A stretch of DNA of 64,000 bases from Paludibacteraceae bacterium (GTDB taxonomy: Bacteria; Bacteroidota; Bacteroidia; Bacteroidales; Paludibacteraceae). The stretch spans positions 1 to 64,000 of the forward strand of contig JAFSJN010000002.1 in NCBI GenBank assembly GCA_017439235.1, given 5' to 3'. Made by a program: the position numbers and the translations under genes. How positions within the stretch are numbered: position 1 is the stretch's first letter; every line of letters begins with the position of its first letter. Below, piece by piece: positions 28,289 to 39,800 of the stretch. Below the pieces are notes generated by a model. The model was not told the DNA's origin. It saw nothing but the letters and a program-made list of their open reading frames with translations, and did no database searches.

Positions 28289-30788
28289 TGCGTTTTGCTC
28301 TCATGTTTCCGAAGTTATAGGTCAAACCAATACCTATCGTTCGGCTGTGCCAACTATTCTCCTGGTATTGCCAGAAGCCATCGCCGGAGGTGGTATTGCG
28401 ACGAGCGCGTGAGTCGAGCAGGTCGCGTACATTCAGTTGCAGGGCCAGGGCGTTGTTGAGGAACGTCTTTCTAAGGCCTATATCTATTGAGTAACTGTGC
28501 GATGTCTGTCCTTGGGCTACTACACGCGGACTGCGGTAGCGACCGCTTATCTGAGCTGAGAAGGTCTTGGTGAACATAAAGTTCATATTCAGTCTCGCCG
28601 ACCAGGCAAAGATATTTTGCTCGGGGATGACTACCTGGTCAAAGACCTGCCCGTTCAACGTCGGCGTATAGGTGGCGCGATCCAAACGGTTGTAGTAGAA
28701 ATTGACGCTGGTGGTCAGTTGCAGCAGTTCTTTAAATAGTCTGTTCTTGCCGACTAACTCTACACCGGCCTCGTGACGCGTACCTAAGTTGATAAACGTG
28801 CTGCGCATAATAGCTGCATCGCGGTAGCGTATGTTTTGAGTTACTTTCTCCGCATAGCGGTAGAAGAGTCCGGCGCTGATAGTGTGGCGTTCCCAATTCT
28901 TGAGGTAGTTGAGTTCTAACGACGAACTGTATTGCGGGTTCAGTTCCGGGTTACCGTATTGTATATACGTCGGGTCGCTCATGTCTTGCCGTGGGTTGAT
29001 CTGGTGTCCGCGGGGACGGTCGATACGGCGGGTATAGTTGACTTGCATCTCGTGTCCCTTGCCGAAGTTGTAACCGATATATACCGACGGGAAGAGTTGG
29101 AAATACAGCGTATCGGCGCTATACTGCGTCAGGGTGTTCGTCGCATCGTAGTAATCCGAAGTGATGTGCCGCTTGTATATCTCGCCGCGCAGACCTACCT
29201 GCAGCGACAACTTGTCCCAGAACCTATTACCGTAGGTAATGTATAGTGCGTGTGTCTGTTCGTTGTTGCGGAAGTCGTTGTAGTAGGGTAGTAACTCTGC
29301 CGTCCTGTTATCATTGGCATCGCAGTCCCACGCTTTGACCAACGCCTTGCGCCATGCTAAGTCGGTTTGCCAACCGGCTTCCAGACGACTCTGCTTGGTG
29401 GGTTTCCATTCGTAGTCGGCTTTCAGCTGTACACTGCGGTCGAGGTTCTCGCTGAGTTGCTCTTGGGTCACTTGGTTGGTCTGCTCGTAGAAGTTATCTT
29501 GATTGAATCCGAATTGCATGAACTGGGCGGACATGGAGAGCTTACGCGCTTTGGATATCTCGAATCGCCAATCGAGCATAGCGTTGCCGCCCGGGTGGTC
29601 ACCTGTGCCGCGTTGATTGCGGTCGTAGTGCTGCGTGAGCGAATCGATGTTGGCGCTATTGCGCGGACCGACATAGTTGGTTACCTGGTACAGGTCGTAC
29701 GAGTTGTTATTCTTATTGATGCTGGAGAACCAGCCGCCCGTCTTGTCGTTAGCGGTATTGACCATGCCAAATCCGCTTACGCCTATGATGGAGCGTTCGG
29801 TAACGTGGAAGTCCAAACCTGCTCTGACGAATAGTCCTCCGCCCAGGCGGTTGGTGCGTCCGTTACGTTTGAGACGAGTGATAGCGGTAGTGTCGCCTGC
29901 GGCATCTATGTCGTAGTTGTAGCGGTCGTTGATGGTGCGCCCGTTAGACGAATGGTAGTGGTAGCCCACATTGAAATAACCGTCTACTATCGATTTTGAG
30001 AAGTTGAAGTTCAGTCCGCCGCGTCCTCCGGGAGGTGTAGTCCACGGCTCGGAGAGGGCGTAGTCGATATTGGCGTTGACGCTGCCGTAATAGCCGGCTT
30101 TGCGGTCTTTCTTCATCACTAAGTTGATGATACCTGCGGTACCTTCGGGCGAGAACTTAGCGCTGGGATTAGTGATTATCTCTATCTCTTTGATGCTCTC
30201 GGCAGGCATCTGGCGGAGTATGTCGGCTCTGTTGTCGCCGGTCAGTCCGGAAGGCTTACCGTTAATCCACACCTCTACATTCTCCGAGTTGCGCAGACTG
30301 ATATTGCCTTCTTGGTCTACGTCTACCGAGGGCACGTTCTCCAATGCGTCAGTCACGCTACCTCCTGCCGCGGCTAAGTTTTGGTCTACGGTGAACACTT
30401 TGCGGTCTAATTCAAATCGCATCGTGCTGCCCTGAGCTACTACTTCTACCTCTTGCAGCACCTTAGCGTCCTCTTTGAGCCATATCTTACCTATGTTGAC
30501 GTCTTGTCCATCGATGACGATAGGACGTAGGGCGTCTACATAGCCTACAAAGTTGACGGTCAGTATATAGCGCCCGTTGCTGAGACCGGTGAGGGCAAAC
30601 TCGCCGTCCTTGTCGCTCATCTCGCCGGTGAGCGGTGTTGTCTCACCTTCGCGGGCGATGCTGACGTTAGCAAACTCTACCGCCTTGCGTGACGAAGCGT
30701 CCATCACGCGTCCCGTGACGGAGTAGCCTGCCGCATAGAGCGTAGTACTAAGGGCAAGCAGCCATAATATGTTCCACAGCTTGTTCAT
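28221..30788 (-). CDS. TonB-dependent-receptor-like outer-membrane beta-barrel protein
   Basis: An 855-residue protein with a signal peptide (MNKLWNILWLLALSTTLYA). A carboxypeptidase regulatory-like domain (about residues 23-105, GRVMDASSRKAVEFANVSI) is followed by a plug (residues 120-220, with GSVTDALENVPSVDVD) and a large C-terminal barrel of the family-3 type. No TonB box is obvious, and there is no SusD partner. Nutrient or signal uptake is a general guess. An alternative start at 30803 is 5 codons upstream. It overlaps aroQ by 41 bases and porT by 68. Confidence 0.88.
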   Translation of the reverse strand: MNKLWNILWLLALSTTLYAAGYSVTGRVMDASSRKAVEFANVSIAREGETTPLTGEMSDKDGEFALTGLSNGRYILTVNFVGYVDALRPIVIDGQDVNIGKIWLKEDAKVLQEVEVVAQGSTMRFELDRKVFTVDQNLAAAGGSVTDALENVPSVDVDQEGNISLRNSENVEVWINGKPSGLTGDNRADILRQMPAESIKEIEIITNPSAKFSPEGTAGIINLVMKKDRKAGYYGSVNANIDYALSEPWTTPPGGRGGLNFNFSKSIVDGYFNVGYHYHSSNGRTINDRYNYDIDAAGDTTAITRLKRNGRTNRLGGGLFVRAGLDFHVTERSIIGVSGFGMVNTANDKTGGWFSSINKNNNSYDLYQVTNYVGPRNSANIDSLTQHYDRNQRGTGDHPGGNAMLDWRFEISKARKLSMSAQFMQFGFNQDNFYEQTNQVTQEQLSENLDRSVQLKADYEWKPTKQSRLEAGWQTDLAWRKALVKAWDCDANDNRTAELLPYYNDFRNNEQTHALYITYGNRFWDKLSLQVGLRGEIYKRHITSDYYDATNTLTQYSADTLYFQLFPSVYIGYNFGKGHEMQVNYTRRIDRPRGHQINPRQDMSDPTYIQYGNPELNPQYSSSLELNYLKNWERHTISAGLFYRYAEKVTQNIRYRDAAIMRSTFINLGTRHEAGVELVGKNRLFKELLQLTTSVNFYYNRLDRATYTPTLNGQVFDQVVIPEQNIFAWSARLNMNFMFTKTFSAQISGRYRSPRVVAQGQTSHSYSIDIGLRKTFLNNALALQLNVRDLLDSRARRNTTSGDGFWQYQENSWHSRTIGIGLTYNFGNMRAKRNERQNNNSMSAADQYNDQGTDE

Positions 30789-31161
30789 AGCAATCGTTGC
30801 CAATGAAGGTCTTCCGGCATACGTCGGTCAATAGACTGTGTCGGCGGAAGTCTTCGCGTTCATAGATATTGGTTAGGTGTACTTCGTATACGGGTACTTG
30901 TATACAACTTATCGCATCGCGTATCGCTACGCTGGTGTGCGTATATCCTCCGGCGTTGAGGATGATAGCGTCTGTGTCAGCTTCTTGCAGCCAGTCGATG
31001 ATGTCACCTTCGTGATTCGATTGGCGATACATAAACCATACGTCGGGCCAAGCCTTCTGCAGACTTACCATTATCTGTTCCATGCTGCGTGTGCCGTAAA
31101 GTGCCGGCTCCCGTCGTCCCAGCATGTTCAGGTTCGGGCCGTTGAATATAGCGATGCGCAT
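30748..31161 (-). CDS. aroQ: 3-dehydroquinate dehydratase, type II
   Basis: A 137-residue enzyme that converts 3-dehydroquinate to 3-dehydroshikimate in the shikimate pathway. It has NGPNLNMLGRREP (with the catalytic Tyr just after, in ALYGT), QSNHEGDIID, LNAGGYTHTSVA and EVHLTNIYEREDFRRHS (catalytic His and substrate Arg). Length fits the type II family, which forms dodecamers. It lies 4 bases after rho on the minus strand, with its 3' end inside the receptor-like gene. Confidence 0.96.
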   Translation of the reverse strand: MRIAIFNGPNLNMLGRREPALYGTRSMEQIMVSLQKAWPDVWFMYRQSNHEGDIIDWLQEADTDAIILNAGGYTHTSVAIRDAISCIQVPVYEVHLTNIYEREDFRRHSLLTDVCRKTFIGNDCYEQAVEHIMAACP

Positions 31162-31165
31162 AGCT

Positions 31166-32914
31166 TTAGCGTGCTCCGTTAACGGCTAATAGGAACTCAT
31201 CGTTGTTGTCGGTGCGCTCCATGAAGGTCTTCAGTTTATCCATCGCCTCAGCGCCGTTCATATCGCTCAACTGCTTGCGGATGACCCACATGCGGCTCAA
31301 TACCTCAGGCGGCAGAAGCAGGTCGTCGCGACGCGTGCTGGAGGCCGGTATGTCTACTGCGGGGAAGACACGTTTGTTGGCTAACTTACGGTCGAGCTGC
31401 AGCTCCATATTACCGGTACCTTTGAATTCCTCAAATATCAGGTCGTCCATCTTGCTGCCTGTCTCGGTCAGGGCGGTAGCTATGATGGTGAGCGAACCGC
31501 CGTTCTCTATGTTACGTGCAGCACCGAAGAAACGTTTGGGTTTATGCAGCGCTTGTGCTTCTACACCGCCACTCAGTACCTTACCGCTGGCAGGAGCTAC
31601 GGTATTGTAGGCACGTGCCAGACGGGTGATGGAGTCGAGTAGGATAACTACGTCGTGACCGCATTCTACCAATCGTTTGGCTTTCTCGTGCACAATGTTA
31701 GCTACTTTGACGTGGTTCTCGGCGGGCTCATCAAAGGTCGAGGCTATCACCTCGGCTTTGACGCTGCGGGCCATGTCGGTCACCTCTTCAGGACGCTCGT
31801 CAATGAGAAGTACAATCATATAAACCTCCGGGTGGTTGGCGGCTATGGCGTTAGCAATCTGCTTAAGCAGTACCGTCTTACCGGTCTTTGGCTGGGCTAC
31901 TATCAATCCGCGTTGTCCTTTACCGATAGGTGCGAACAGGTCGATGATACGTACGGACAGCGGGTCGCTCTTGTCACCGCGGCACAGGGTGAACTTCTCA
32001 TCCGGGAAGAGGGGCGTGAGGTTCTCGAAGGCGATGCGGTTCTTAGCTACTTCGGGTGCCAGGCCGTTAATGCGGATGACTTTGTCCATGGGGAAATATT
32101 TCTCCGTATCTTTATTAGAGCGGATTGTGCACTCTACCGTGTCGCCGGGTTTGAGTCCGAACTGGCGTATCTGCTGTTGGCTGACGTATATGTCATCGGG
32201 CGAGCTGAGGTAGTTGTAGTCGGCGCTGCGGAGGAATCCGAATCCGTCGGGTGCGCATTCTAAGGTACCCATAGCTATTACTTTCTCGCCGAACGAGGTA
32301 GTAACGTTGTTATGGTCTTCTGCTGCAGGCTCGGCGGCTGCGGGAGTCGGAGCGGGTGCAGGCGTCTGTACGGGAACAGGAGCTGCTTGTGCCTGGTTCT
32401 TCGGCTTACGTCCGCGGCGACGCGGTTCAGCCGGCATTTGTGCTACGGGCACGGGAGCGGGCTGTATAGCGTCCATCTTGGGCGCTTGCTCTGCTTCAGC
32501 GGGCTGACGTTTCTCTTCGTATAGAGGCTTACGGGCTTCTATAGCTTGTACGGTGCGATTAGCCTTGTGGTTGTTTTGCTTGAGGCTTTCCTGCATCTCG
32601 CCCAATTGTTCTTTCTCTGTGCCGACAGTAGCTATTACGGAGTCGGCTTTCAATCCATTGGTGTTTACTTTCTGAGATTTGATGCGTACGCGTGTTCGTT
32701 CGCGTCTCTCTCCGTTGTTTTTTCTCTCGGCTGCGCGTGCGTCTTCTTTAGCTTGAATCTGTTCAGCGCGTTGGTCGGCTTGAGCATCCAATATCTCATA
32801 GATGAGCAGTTGGGTGTTTTTTACGTTGCCGTGCACTTTTACGCCTAACGTCTTTGCGGCCTCTTTCAATTCTTCGAGCGTCATTCGCTCGAGTCTTTTC
32901 ATGTCGTATTGCAT
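31166..32914 (-). CDS. rho: Transcription termination factor Rho
   Basis: A 582-residue hexameric helicase. The N-terminal Rho_N domain begins [15 protein letters not shown]; a low-complexity insert rich in Ala, Pro and Gln (about residues 130-205) follows, as usual in Bacteroidetes. Then come the RNA-binding cold-shock-like domain ([12 protein letters not shown]), Walker A (AQPKTGKT), Walker B ([16 protein letters not shown]) and the R-loop region near GGSLTII. The frame extends to 33013, but the -7 box at 32970-32977 places the mRNA start near 32965, so the start at 32914 is used. A small inverted repeat (GAGATAAATCTATCTC) lies in the leader. Confidence 0.97.
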   Translation of the reverse strand: MQYDMKRLERMTLEELKEAAKTLGVKVHGNVKNTQLLIYEILDAQADQRAEQIQAKEDARAAERKNNGERRERTRVRIKSQKVNTNGLKADSVIATVGTEKEQLGEMQESLKQNNHKANRTVQAIEARKPLYEEKRQPAEAEQAPKMDAIQPAPVPVAQMPAEPRRRGRKPKNQAQAAPVPVQTPAPAPTPAAAEPAAEDHNNVTTSFGEKVIAMGTLECAPDGFGFLRSADYNYLSSPDDIYVSQQQIRQFGLKPGDTVECTIRSNKDTEKYFPMDKVIRINGLAPEVAKNRIAFENLTPLFPDEKFTLCRGDKSDPLSVRIIDLFAPIGKGQRGLIVAQPKTGKTVLLKQIANAIAANHPEVYMIVLLIDERPEEVTDMARSVKAEVIASTFDEPAENHVKVANIVHEKAKRLVECGHDVVILLDSITRLARAYNTVAPASGKVLSGGVEAQALHKPKRFFGAARNIENGGSLTIIATALTETGSKMDDLIFEEFKGTGNMELQLDRKLANKRVFPAVDIPASSTRRDDLLLPPEVLSRMWVIRKQLSDMNGAEAMDKLKTFMERTDNNDEFLLAVNGAR

Positions 32915-32969
32915 AGTATAAAAACTGTATTTTCGGAAACGATGAGATAGATTTATCTCAAATCGGCTG

Positions 32970-33001
32970 CAAAGGTACAAAAAAAATTCGACATATGCAA
33001 A
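32970..33001 (-). promoter_or_regulatory. Promoter of rho
   Basis: On the minus strand TTTG at 33001-32998 is followed after 20 bases by TACCTTTG at 32977-32970. The spacer starts CATATGTC. Confidence 0.8.
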
Positions 33002-33040
33002 TTTATGATGCAAAATCCGTCATTTATTTTGTATACATAC

Positions 33041-33072
33041 AAAAAACACGCCTCGAGCGTTGCCCGAAGCGT
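33041..33072 (-). terminator. Terminator of the short unit between rho and the 126-residue protein gene
   Basis: An 11-base-pair stem (33062-33072 with 33048-33058, three-base loop) ends on the minus strand in GTTTTTT. It closes a unit that begins at the promoter 33337-33368. A shorter T run on the plus strand could make it work weakly in both directions. Confidence 0.8.
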
Positions 33073-33180
33073 TTTGTCTCTAATCCATCTCGCCCACTAA
33101 TCAATATGATGTCCCATTAGGTGATTATTGCCCAAATATACAATTGTTAATGCATCTGTGGTCTCTATAACGAACGCGTT

Positions 33181-33309
33181 TCATCTAAATAGAGATCTAA
33201 TATGCGGTTCGATACGTTGCATAAGTTCGTCGGCCGTCAAGTACTCTTGTCTTCCCATACTTGTCGTGTCCATGATGGGAGCCTCAATTACATCTGGATT
33301 TACTTTCAT
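33181..33309 (-). CDS. Small hypothetical protein (42 residues), frame continues past a TGA
   Basis: The frame starts at 33309 and reads MKVNPDVIEA, with a C-terminal amphipathic part (EYLTADELMQRIEPHI). It is bracketed by a clear promoter (33337-33368) and a strong terminator (33041-33072), so the unit is very probably transcribed, giving an RNA of about 290 bases. The same frame continues beyond its TGA for 27 more sense codons to a TAG at 33097. The product may be a small protein, an interrupted 70-codon gene, or the ORF may be incidental to a small RNA. No family is recognised. Confidence 0.45.
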   Translation of the reverse strand: MKVNPDVIEAPIMDTTSMGRQEYLTADELMQRIEPHIRSLFR

Positions 33310-33336
33310 AGTTGCCTACTTTTGCAATTTCGGCTG

Positions 33337-33368
33337 CAAAGGTACAACAAAATAATCAAATATGCAAG
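33337..33368 (-). promoter_or_regulatory. Promoter of the short unit at 33041-33330
   Basis: TACCTTTG on the minus strand at 33344-33337, with CTTG 20 bases upstream at 33368-33365 and CATAT after it. The sequence around the -7 box (CTGCAAAGGTACAA on the plus strand) is the same as at the rho promoter. Confidence 0.75.
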
Positions 33369-33472
33369 TTTTTGCGCCAAAAAATCATCTATGCTTGCAT
33401 AAATTGACTTTTTGACGCAAAAGCTTGTAGTTTGCAGGATACTGCGAATGTACTTTCGAGGTGGGATTATCC

Positions 33473-33853
33473 CTAATCGGTCATCGCTTTTCCGCGGCGG
33501 CGGAAGGCAATGACGCCGCAGAAGGCGAGGGCGCAGAGGAGTAGGGGAATAAGCGCATCACCGATAGGCGAGTTGTCCTCATCTTGCTCACCTACCTCAG
33601 GGTTATCGCCGTAGTCGGTACGATTACGACCGGCAATTCTGGATGGTGAGGAAGACGTTGTAGTGGCCATATCGGAGACGGTGGTGGCGCCAATAGCGCC
33701 CACTTGTGCCGAATAGTTACTGCCGGACATCTGCATCGTGGAGGTCGATTGCCATTCTTGTGCCTGTTGGGCCGGGGCAGGCGCGCTCACGATGAGCGCC
33801 ACCATAACCCATAACCCATAACCCATAACCTTTACATTTGTTTTCATATTCAT
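33473..33853 (-). CDS. Small exported protein with C-terminal membrane tail
   Basis: A 126-residue protein. The N-terminus is a signal peptide or anchor (VMGYGLWVMVALIVSAPAPAQ). The middle is Ser/Thr/Gln-rich and then acidic (GEQDEDNSPIGD). Near the end is one hydrophobic helix (ALIPLLLCALAFCGVIAF) followed by RRRGK, like a membrane-anchor or sorting tail; similar short proteins with an SPIGD/SPLGD-type lead-in are often found beside large repeat proteins in Bacteroidales. The signal-peptide codons contain four perfect 7-base repeats. It lies 35 bases downstream of the giant surface-protein gene. Confidence 0.65.
   Translation of the reverse strand: MNMKTNVKVMGYGLWVMVALIVSAPAPAQQAQEWQSTSTMQMSGSNYSAQVGAIGATTVSDMATTTSSSPSRIAGRNRTDYGDNPEVGEQDEDNSPIGDALIPLLLCALAFCGVIAFRRRGKAMTD
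33803..33830. repeat. Four perfect 7-bp tandem repeats (CATAACC) inside a signal peptide
   Basis: CATAACC occurs four times without a break, with a partial fifth unit before it. The tract lies about 8 codons after the start of the 126-residue protein gene. Seven is not a multiple of three, so gain or loss of one unit shifts the frame. Confidence 0.9.
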
Positions 33854-33888
33854 AATATTTTTATATCCTAAACTTTAACCTATCACCT

Positions 33889-36800
33889 TTACTTCACTCT
33901 ATTGCCGCGAGCATCGTAAACAACGCCATTCTTCATGATGTAGAGCTGATTATCGTAGATGTATTTACGAACTCCCGTAACCTGTAATCCGTCACCCGTA
34001 ACCTCTTTGACATCGGTTGTCGCATGTTGCACGTCGATCTCGAGTAAGAAGCGATCGTTGATAGTACCCTTATTTAGATATACCTCATAGTCTTCAAGTG
34101 CGAGGTTCGTGCGCGTTTGCGTGTACGTGTCTATTAAGGTTACTGTTCCGTTTATTCCTTCCGGCATTGAGAACGTGTATGTACCCTTCTTAGCGATGAT
34201 AACGCCGACCTCAATCGTTTGGCTCTCTACGGGCGTTGTGCTATATGCTACATCGTAATCGCCGGCGTATACATAGATGTTGGTCTTGCCTTTATTAACC
34301 ATCTTGTACAAGTCTTCGTTGAGTACGAAGCCCTTATCGCTGCCGTCTTGCAGCTTCACGAATGCACGGTCGGCCTCTTCGCCGTTGTACTGCAAGTTCA
34401 GGCGAATGGTCATATTGGTATTCGTGTCCAAAGTGCGTGCAGCTATAGGACTGGGAGCAACAGTCGTCCAACTGAATGTTCCGGCATATTGTACCATATA
34501 AGCGTGCATTGATTTGAGTAGGCTGGAGCCTTGTACCAAATCAGTTACCTGCCATGTGTTGTAGTTAACTCCATCCGGTTGGTATGTATAGCAATTCCTG
34601 ATAGGATTCGTACCACCGTTCGGATAGGTGCTTGCATATGCGGGCAACCCTATCATACCCCAGTTGGAGTCGGTTTTATCGTGGTTCAAAGTATTCGTAC
34701 CCTTTGTCCATGTTCTGCCGCTGGTGTGTGCATGTTCCTCAACGGTAAACGTTCCGGATGCGGCATCTATTGTTCCGAGGGTCGTACTTGTGGACGGGAA
34801 GAACAAGTATATAGCCTTACCATCAGCGATGTTGGTCCAAACGCCTTTACCATCTGATCTGTTGAATTCTTCACGATCCAGCATCAGGCTATAACCGGTA
34901 TTGGCTTTCAATGTCTCATTTACATCCATCGTCTCCCAGAACGAATCGGTCTCCATGAACCAGCCTATCTGAGCACGTTTCACACCATTGTAGGTCTGGA
35001 TGATGAATTCTTTGCCGTATTCACCTACACCGAAGATGTCTTTTATGTTTACATCAAACGGGAAGGAGAAGTAATAGCGGCAGTATTTGTATGCTCGATA
35101 ACTATTAGCCGCCCAAGAACTCATCTGACCCGACATCTGATCTTTCGGGAACTCAAATACTCCATATGCACGTTTTACGTTCTTCAGTGCTCCACTACCC
35201 GAGAAGGACAACTGGGTAGAAGCACCTTCTCCGCTACGTACATACATCATATCCGTTTGCAGGTCGATAGAAGTGGTTACCGGTAAACCATCCGGCATGT
35301 AAGCGGACATGAGATAGTCGGTCTTGAAGTCATATACCAAACGTACATGATAGCGTGTAGAGCCTTTCGTTGTACCGCCCATCAAGTAGTTGGTAGTAGG
35401 ATCTATAAGTGTTTGAACCGTGACGGGAGCAGCTTTCGGATAGTCGGTCTTCACACCGGCTTTAGCACCCGGATAAACATATGCATCCATTTGGTACGTC
35501 CAGTTTCCATTATCCTCAAACTTCGGATTGGAGCTGTAATAATCGGTTCCTGATGTTGCTGCACTATATACATAGTCTGCTGCATTCGGAACGAGGTATA
35601 TATATTTCTCACTCATTGAAGATCCTAACAGATACGTACGTTTTAGCGTGTTCGTCTTGGTATCATAACTGAAGCGAACGTTAGCGGCTTCCGGAAGAGT
35701 CTGGTAAGCAATAGCATTACGGGTCAATATAGCATCGCTCTTCAATGTATCCGTAATCTCGTTGTTGTAGTCATTAGCGATAACGCACTTCACGTTGGTT
35801 GTTTTATTGCCAATCCACTTACACATGTAGTAATCGAATCCAGCTGCAGTAGCATTGATGGTGTTCTTATCCAAGATGTTTTGCTTGTAGTTAGCCCATC
35901 CACCGGGTGCGCAATCTGTCTTGATATAGAAATCACCGGTATAGAGACCTGCATTCGAAATTGACGATACCGCATCTGTGGCAATCGCTACGTCGAATAC
36001 ATATACACCCTTGCCCTTATTAAAGGTCGTGGTGTTGAACAAGCCTGTGCCTGTTCCAACAGTCGTGTAACTGCCCCAAACAGGATAGCCATTAGTGATA
36101 GCGGAACACTTGTACAACTTCAAGCTCTTAGTACCCGCATCCATATTCAGATACATAGAAACTGTCTTTCCACTTGCATCTGCGGCTTTGATTACATCTG
36201 AGTGACTGGTCTTGTCTACAGCATCTACAGTGTACTCATGTACCAACTTATAGTCGCCTACGCTGACAGGGTAGATGACATTAAGTTTCATCTTATCACC
36301 ACTCTGGTCAATAACGAAAGTATAGTAGCCTTCAGAAGTGGTATGAATCGTAAACTTAACGTCATTGTCTGTTAATGTGCGCAAGTCTTCATTCATCACG
36401 ATGTCGTTGTTGTTGGCTGATGTTACCTTCGACGAAGCCAGATAGTTCAGACCGCCTGAAGAGGTAATCATATAGTCACGGTCAGAATTGGGTGCATCAA
36501 TACGCAGACTGAACTGAATAAATGTAGCATCATCGTTGGTAGCATAAAACTCACCTTCTTGTGTGTAGTTGTTCGTACTATTAAATCTCTTTAGATAGTA
36601 TCCCGCTCCGTTGTTTGCTCTTGTATCATACTTCATCCAATAACCGTTGTCGAAATAGTCAACACCATTGTTACCGGTAGTCTTAGCCGTATGGTAAGGA
36701 ACAAACATGTTCAGCGCCTTATTGTAATCGCCACGCGTTGCTGCTTTGGTGTTATAGAAGGTATAATTTCTACCATTCTGGTTCGTTTTCGTGAAACCGA

Positions 36801-39800
36801 CTTTCTCCTTTGTGCCGGCTGCAGCAGTCGTAAAGTTACGTGGCACATATGCCCACCAAACATTGGTGCCCTTTATTTGAGTCATGTGGATACGCCAGTC
36901 GTCATGACTAAAATTTGTAACGGCTTGATTAGATCCATTCCATGTGATACCTAAGTATACGTACACATCGCCCCAATGCGTTACCGTCGAACCATCGTCA
37001 AACACATCGCGGAAATAGATCTTCTCCAACTCCGTGAAGTTCGCCGTCAATGTCTGGCCGCTGGTCTCACCATTACCACCGCCGGAAACGGTAATCGTGG
37101 TATTGGCTTCACCTGTTGCACTTGGAGTGAAGTCACTACCTTCTTTTACTGTCCATCCACTGAAGTAATAGCCTGTATTCGGCACAGCCGTTATGCTCGG
37201 GTGAGTATAAACACCGGCCTTGATAGACGTGATAGTAGCACTACTTGCATTCTGTACGTGTCCATACGCATTGTGATCAAGTGCTACCGTTGTCATTTTT
37301 TCCGAGAACTTAGCATAGACGGTCTTGTTGCCGCCGGAGATAGTCAGCGTCAGTTTATTACTACCATCAATAACAGCACCGCCTTTACCATTCTCGTATT
37401 CCGTTGTACAAGCCTGGTTGCTGTACCAACCTACGAAGCGGTAGCCGGAAGCAGGTGTGGCTTTGAATGTCATCGTACCGCCGCTTACTACGTATTTGCC
37501 GCTCGTGAGCGTGATACTATCATTATCCTTCGCGTACGAAATAGTACCGCCTCTCGTGTTGTCATAATCGTGTGACGTATCTTCATTATAGAACGATGAT
37601 ACATTATACGTCACGGTGTAAGACGTCGGGAACTGTACCGCCATCTTGTGATCCGTAATGTTCCATGCAAAACGATACGTTCCCTTACCGGCTGTCGTCA
37701 AACCGCAGTCACGTCTACCAGTCACGAATTGCCATTCTTTACCATTATTGCTTGCATAATTAATGTAAGCATTAGCCGAACAATCTTCATCATAACAATA
37801 ATTCTCATTGCCCCACCAATTGCCAGAACTCATATCGTATATCTTGAAGGAGTAGTTGGTATTTGCAGGGAAGTCAATCTCCACATAGGCGGTATCCTGT
37901 TTTGAGCCGGTTGCTCTCTTTCCAAAATGGTCAACACCATACTGGCGCATGTTCCAACTATTGAAACTACCACCTACAACCCAAGACGATACGAAGTTTG
38001 CTTGAATCTCCGAATCTTCTGTAGCAGTAACGGTAGTAGATTCATCCTTATCATCAGCAAAAGTAACATCACCGCTTACTTTAACCCATTCTCCAAAATA
38101 GTAACCGTCATCCGGATCAGCCACAATCGATGCACCTGTTGCAATACCGGCGCTGGTCGTTCCGCCAGCCGGAGTAGTAATACTACCGTGACTTCCGGCC
38201 GTTACTGTCACCGTGTGCATGTCTTCGGTGTAGCAAGCATATAATGTCTTATTACCGTCCATCGTAACTTCAATAGCTCCGTCGGTATCTGCAATCTTAC
38301 CTTCTGTACCTGCAGCGTTCGTATACCAACCTTTCCATGTATATCCAGTCTTCGCTGCCGGAGCAGTCAAGGTGACCGTACTACCGCTTGCTACATAACT
38401 TCCGCTTACCGTACTTGGGTCGGTAGAGATGCTGGTGTCATCTTCATTACCCTTCACTGTACCGATGTCATAAGTTAATGTATACGAAGTTGGGAAAGTA
38501 ATAGTTACAGTAGGATTTGATGCATCACTGTAATCTATCTTTACTTCATAATTACCGGTAACATCCGCACGGAGTTGAACATTGTCATGTTCACCTCCAC
38601 CTGTACTCATGGTCTGTTCGCCGGAAGTACGACCGTACCACCATTCACTTTCGTGTTTGTCTGTCGCAATACCAAAATAAGAATCTGAGGCACCTTTCTT
38701 GACGAGCTTAAAGTTGAAGTTTGCATTATAAGATCCCGTATTCGTTGAGCCTATGTTGAACGTATGGTACACAACACTTTCAGTTGAGTGTCCGGTCTTT
38801 TTAGTCAAAGCGTGCTCCGTACTCCATGCGGTACCACCGAAAGCACTACCGCCTTTTAGCACCCAGGTACTTTGTGTCAGTACTTCGTTATATTTTGCTG
38901 TAACCGTAACGTCTTCTCCATCACCATTTGAACGAACGGTAATCGGGTTTGCAGTTGCTCCTCCTACATCAGTACGCTCACCGTTGGTAATCGTCCAGCC
39001 AGCGAAGGTGTAACCTGTTCCGGCTGCGGCTGCTGTAATAGTCCGTTCTGTTACATAACCGACAGTAGTCTCCGAATTTGTAACCGTTGGCGCGCTATAA
39101 CTCGGGTTACCTGCGTCATAAGAGCAAGAAGTGGTAATATCTGACATAACTTCCGTAAACGAGGCGGTAACCGTCGCATCTTCCCAAGCTTCAGGCGTAA
39201 ATACACCAGAAGCGCTATTGGTTTTAACTGAACCTTCACCAGATGATTTAGTCCAAGTGTCAAACTCATAACCGGTGTTAGCGCGTGCATAAATATTAAC
39301 ATCGTCATCTGTCGTAATATCTGTGATGGTTGCACTACTATCCCAATTCGAATTATCGTTACTTACTTCTCCTCCCGTACCGGCGGATAAAGTAATGGTA
39401 CCTCCGGTGCGAGTCTCAAACTTTACATAAATGGTTTTCGCGGCTGTCAGTGTGCCTGCATTATAAGACGTTCCTCCTGTTTGCAGTTTCTTATTGGAAG
39501 AACAAGCTGCATCGCTATACCAACCTTCTACTTGGTAACCATCATCAGGATCAGCTGTAAACGCGATAGACGTTCCGATATTAAGCGTACTGGAACTTGA
39601 CGTCGTAACTGAAGAGCCAGAATTGAGAGTGATACTACCGTAACGCGTAGAAGAATTAACACCATATGAAACTGTGAATTGTTTCTTTTTGAAACGTGCT
39701 TCAAGTGTTATTGCATCTTTCGGATTCCATGTACTTGGAAGTGCATCGTTTGAGATGTATTCTTCATTTGTCGCGTCATACCAACCAACAAAATCATAAT

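Noticed and set aside
33128..33355. 75-codon plus-strand frame
   Set aside because: It is antisense to the short unit whose promoter and terminator point left.
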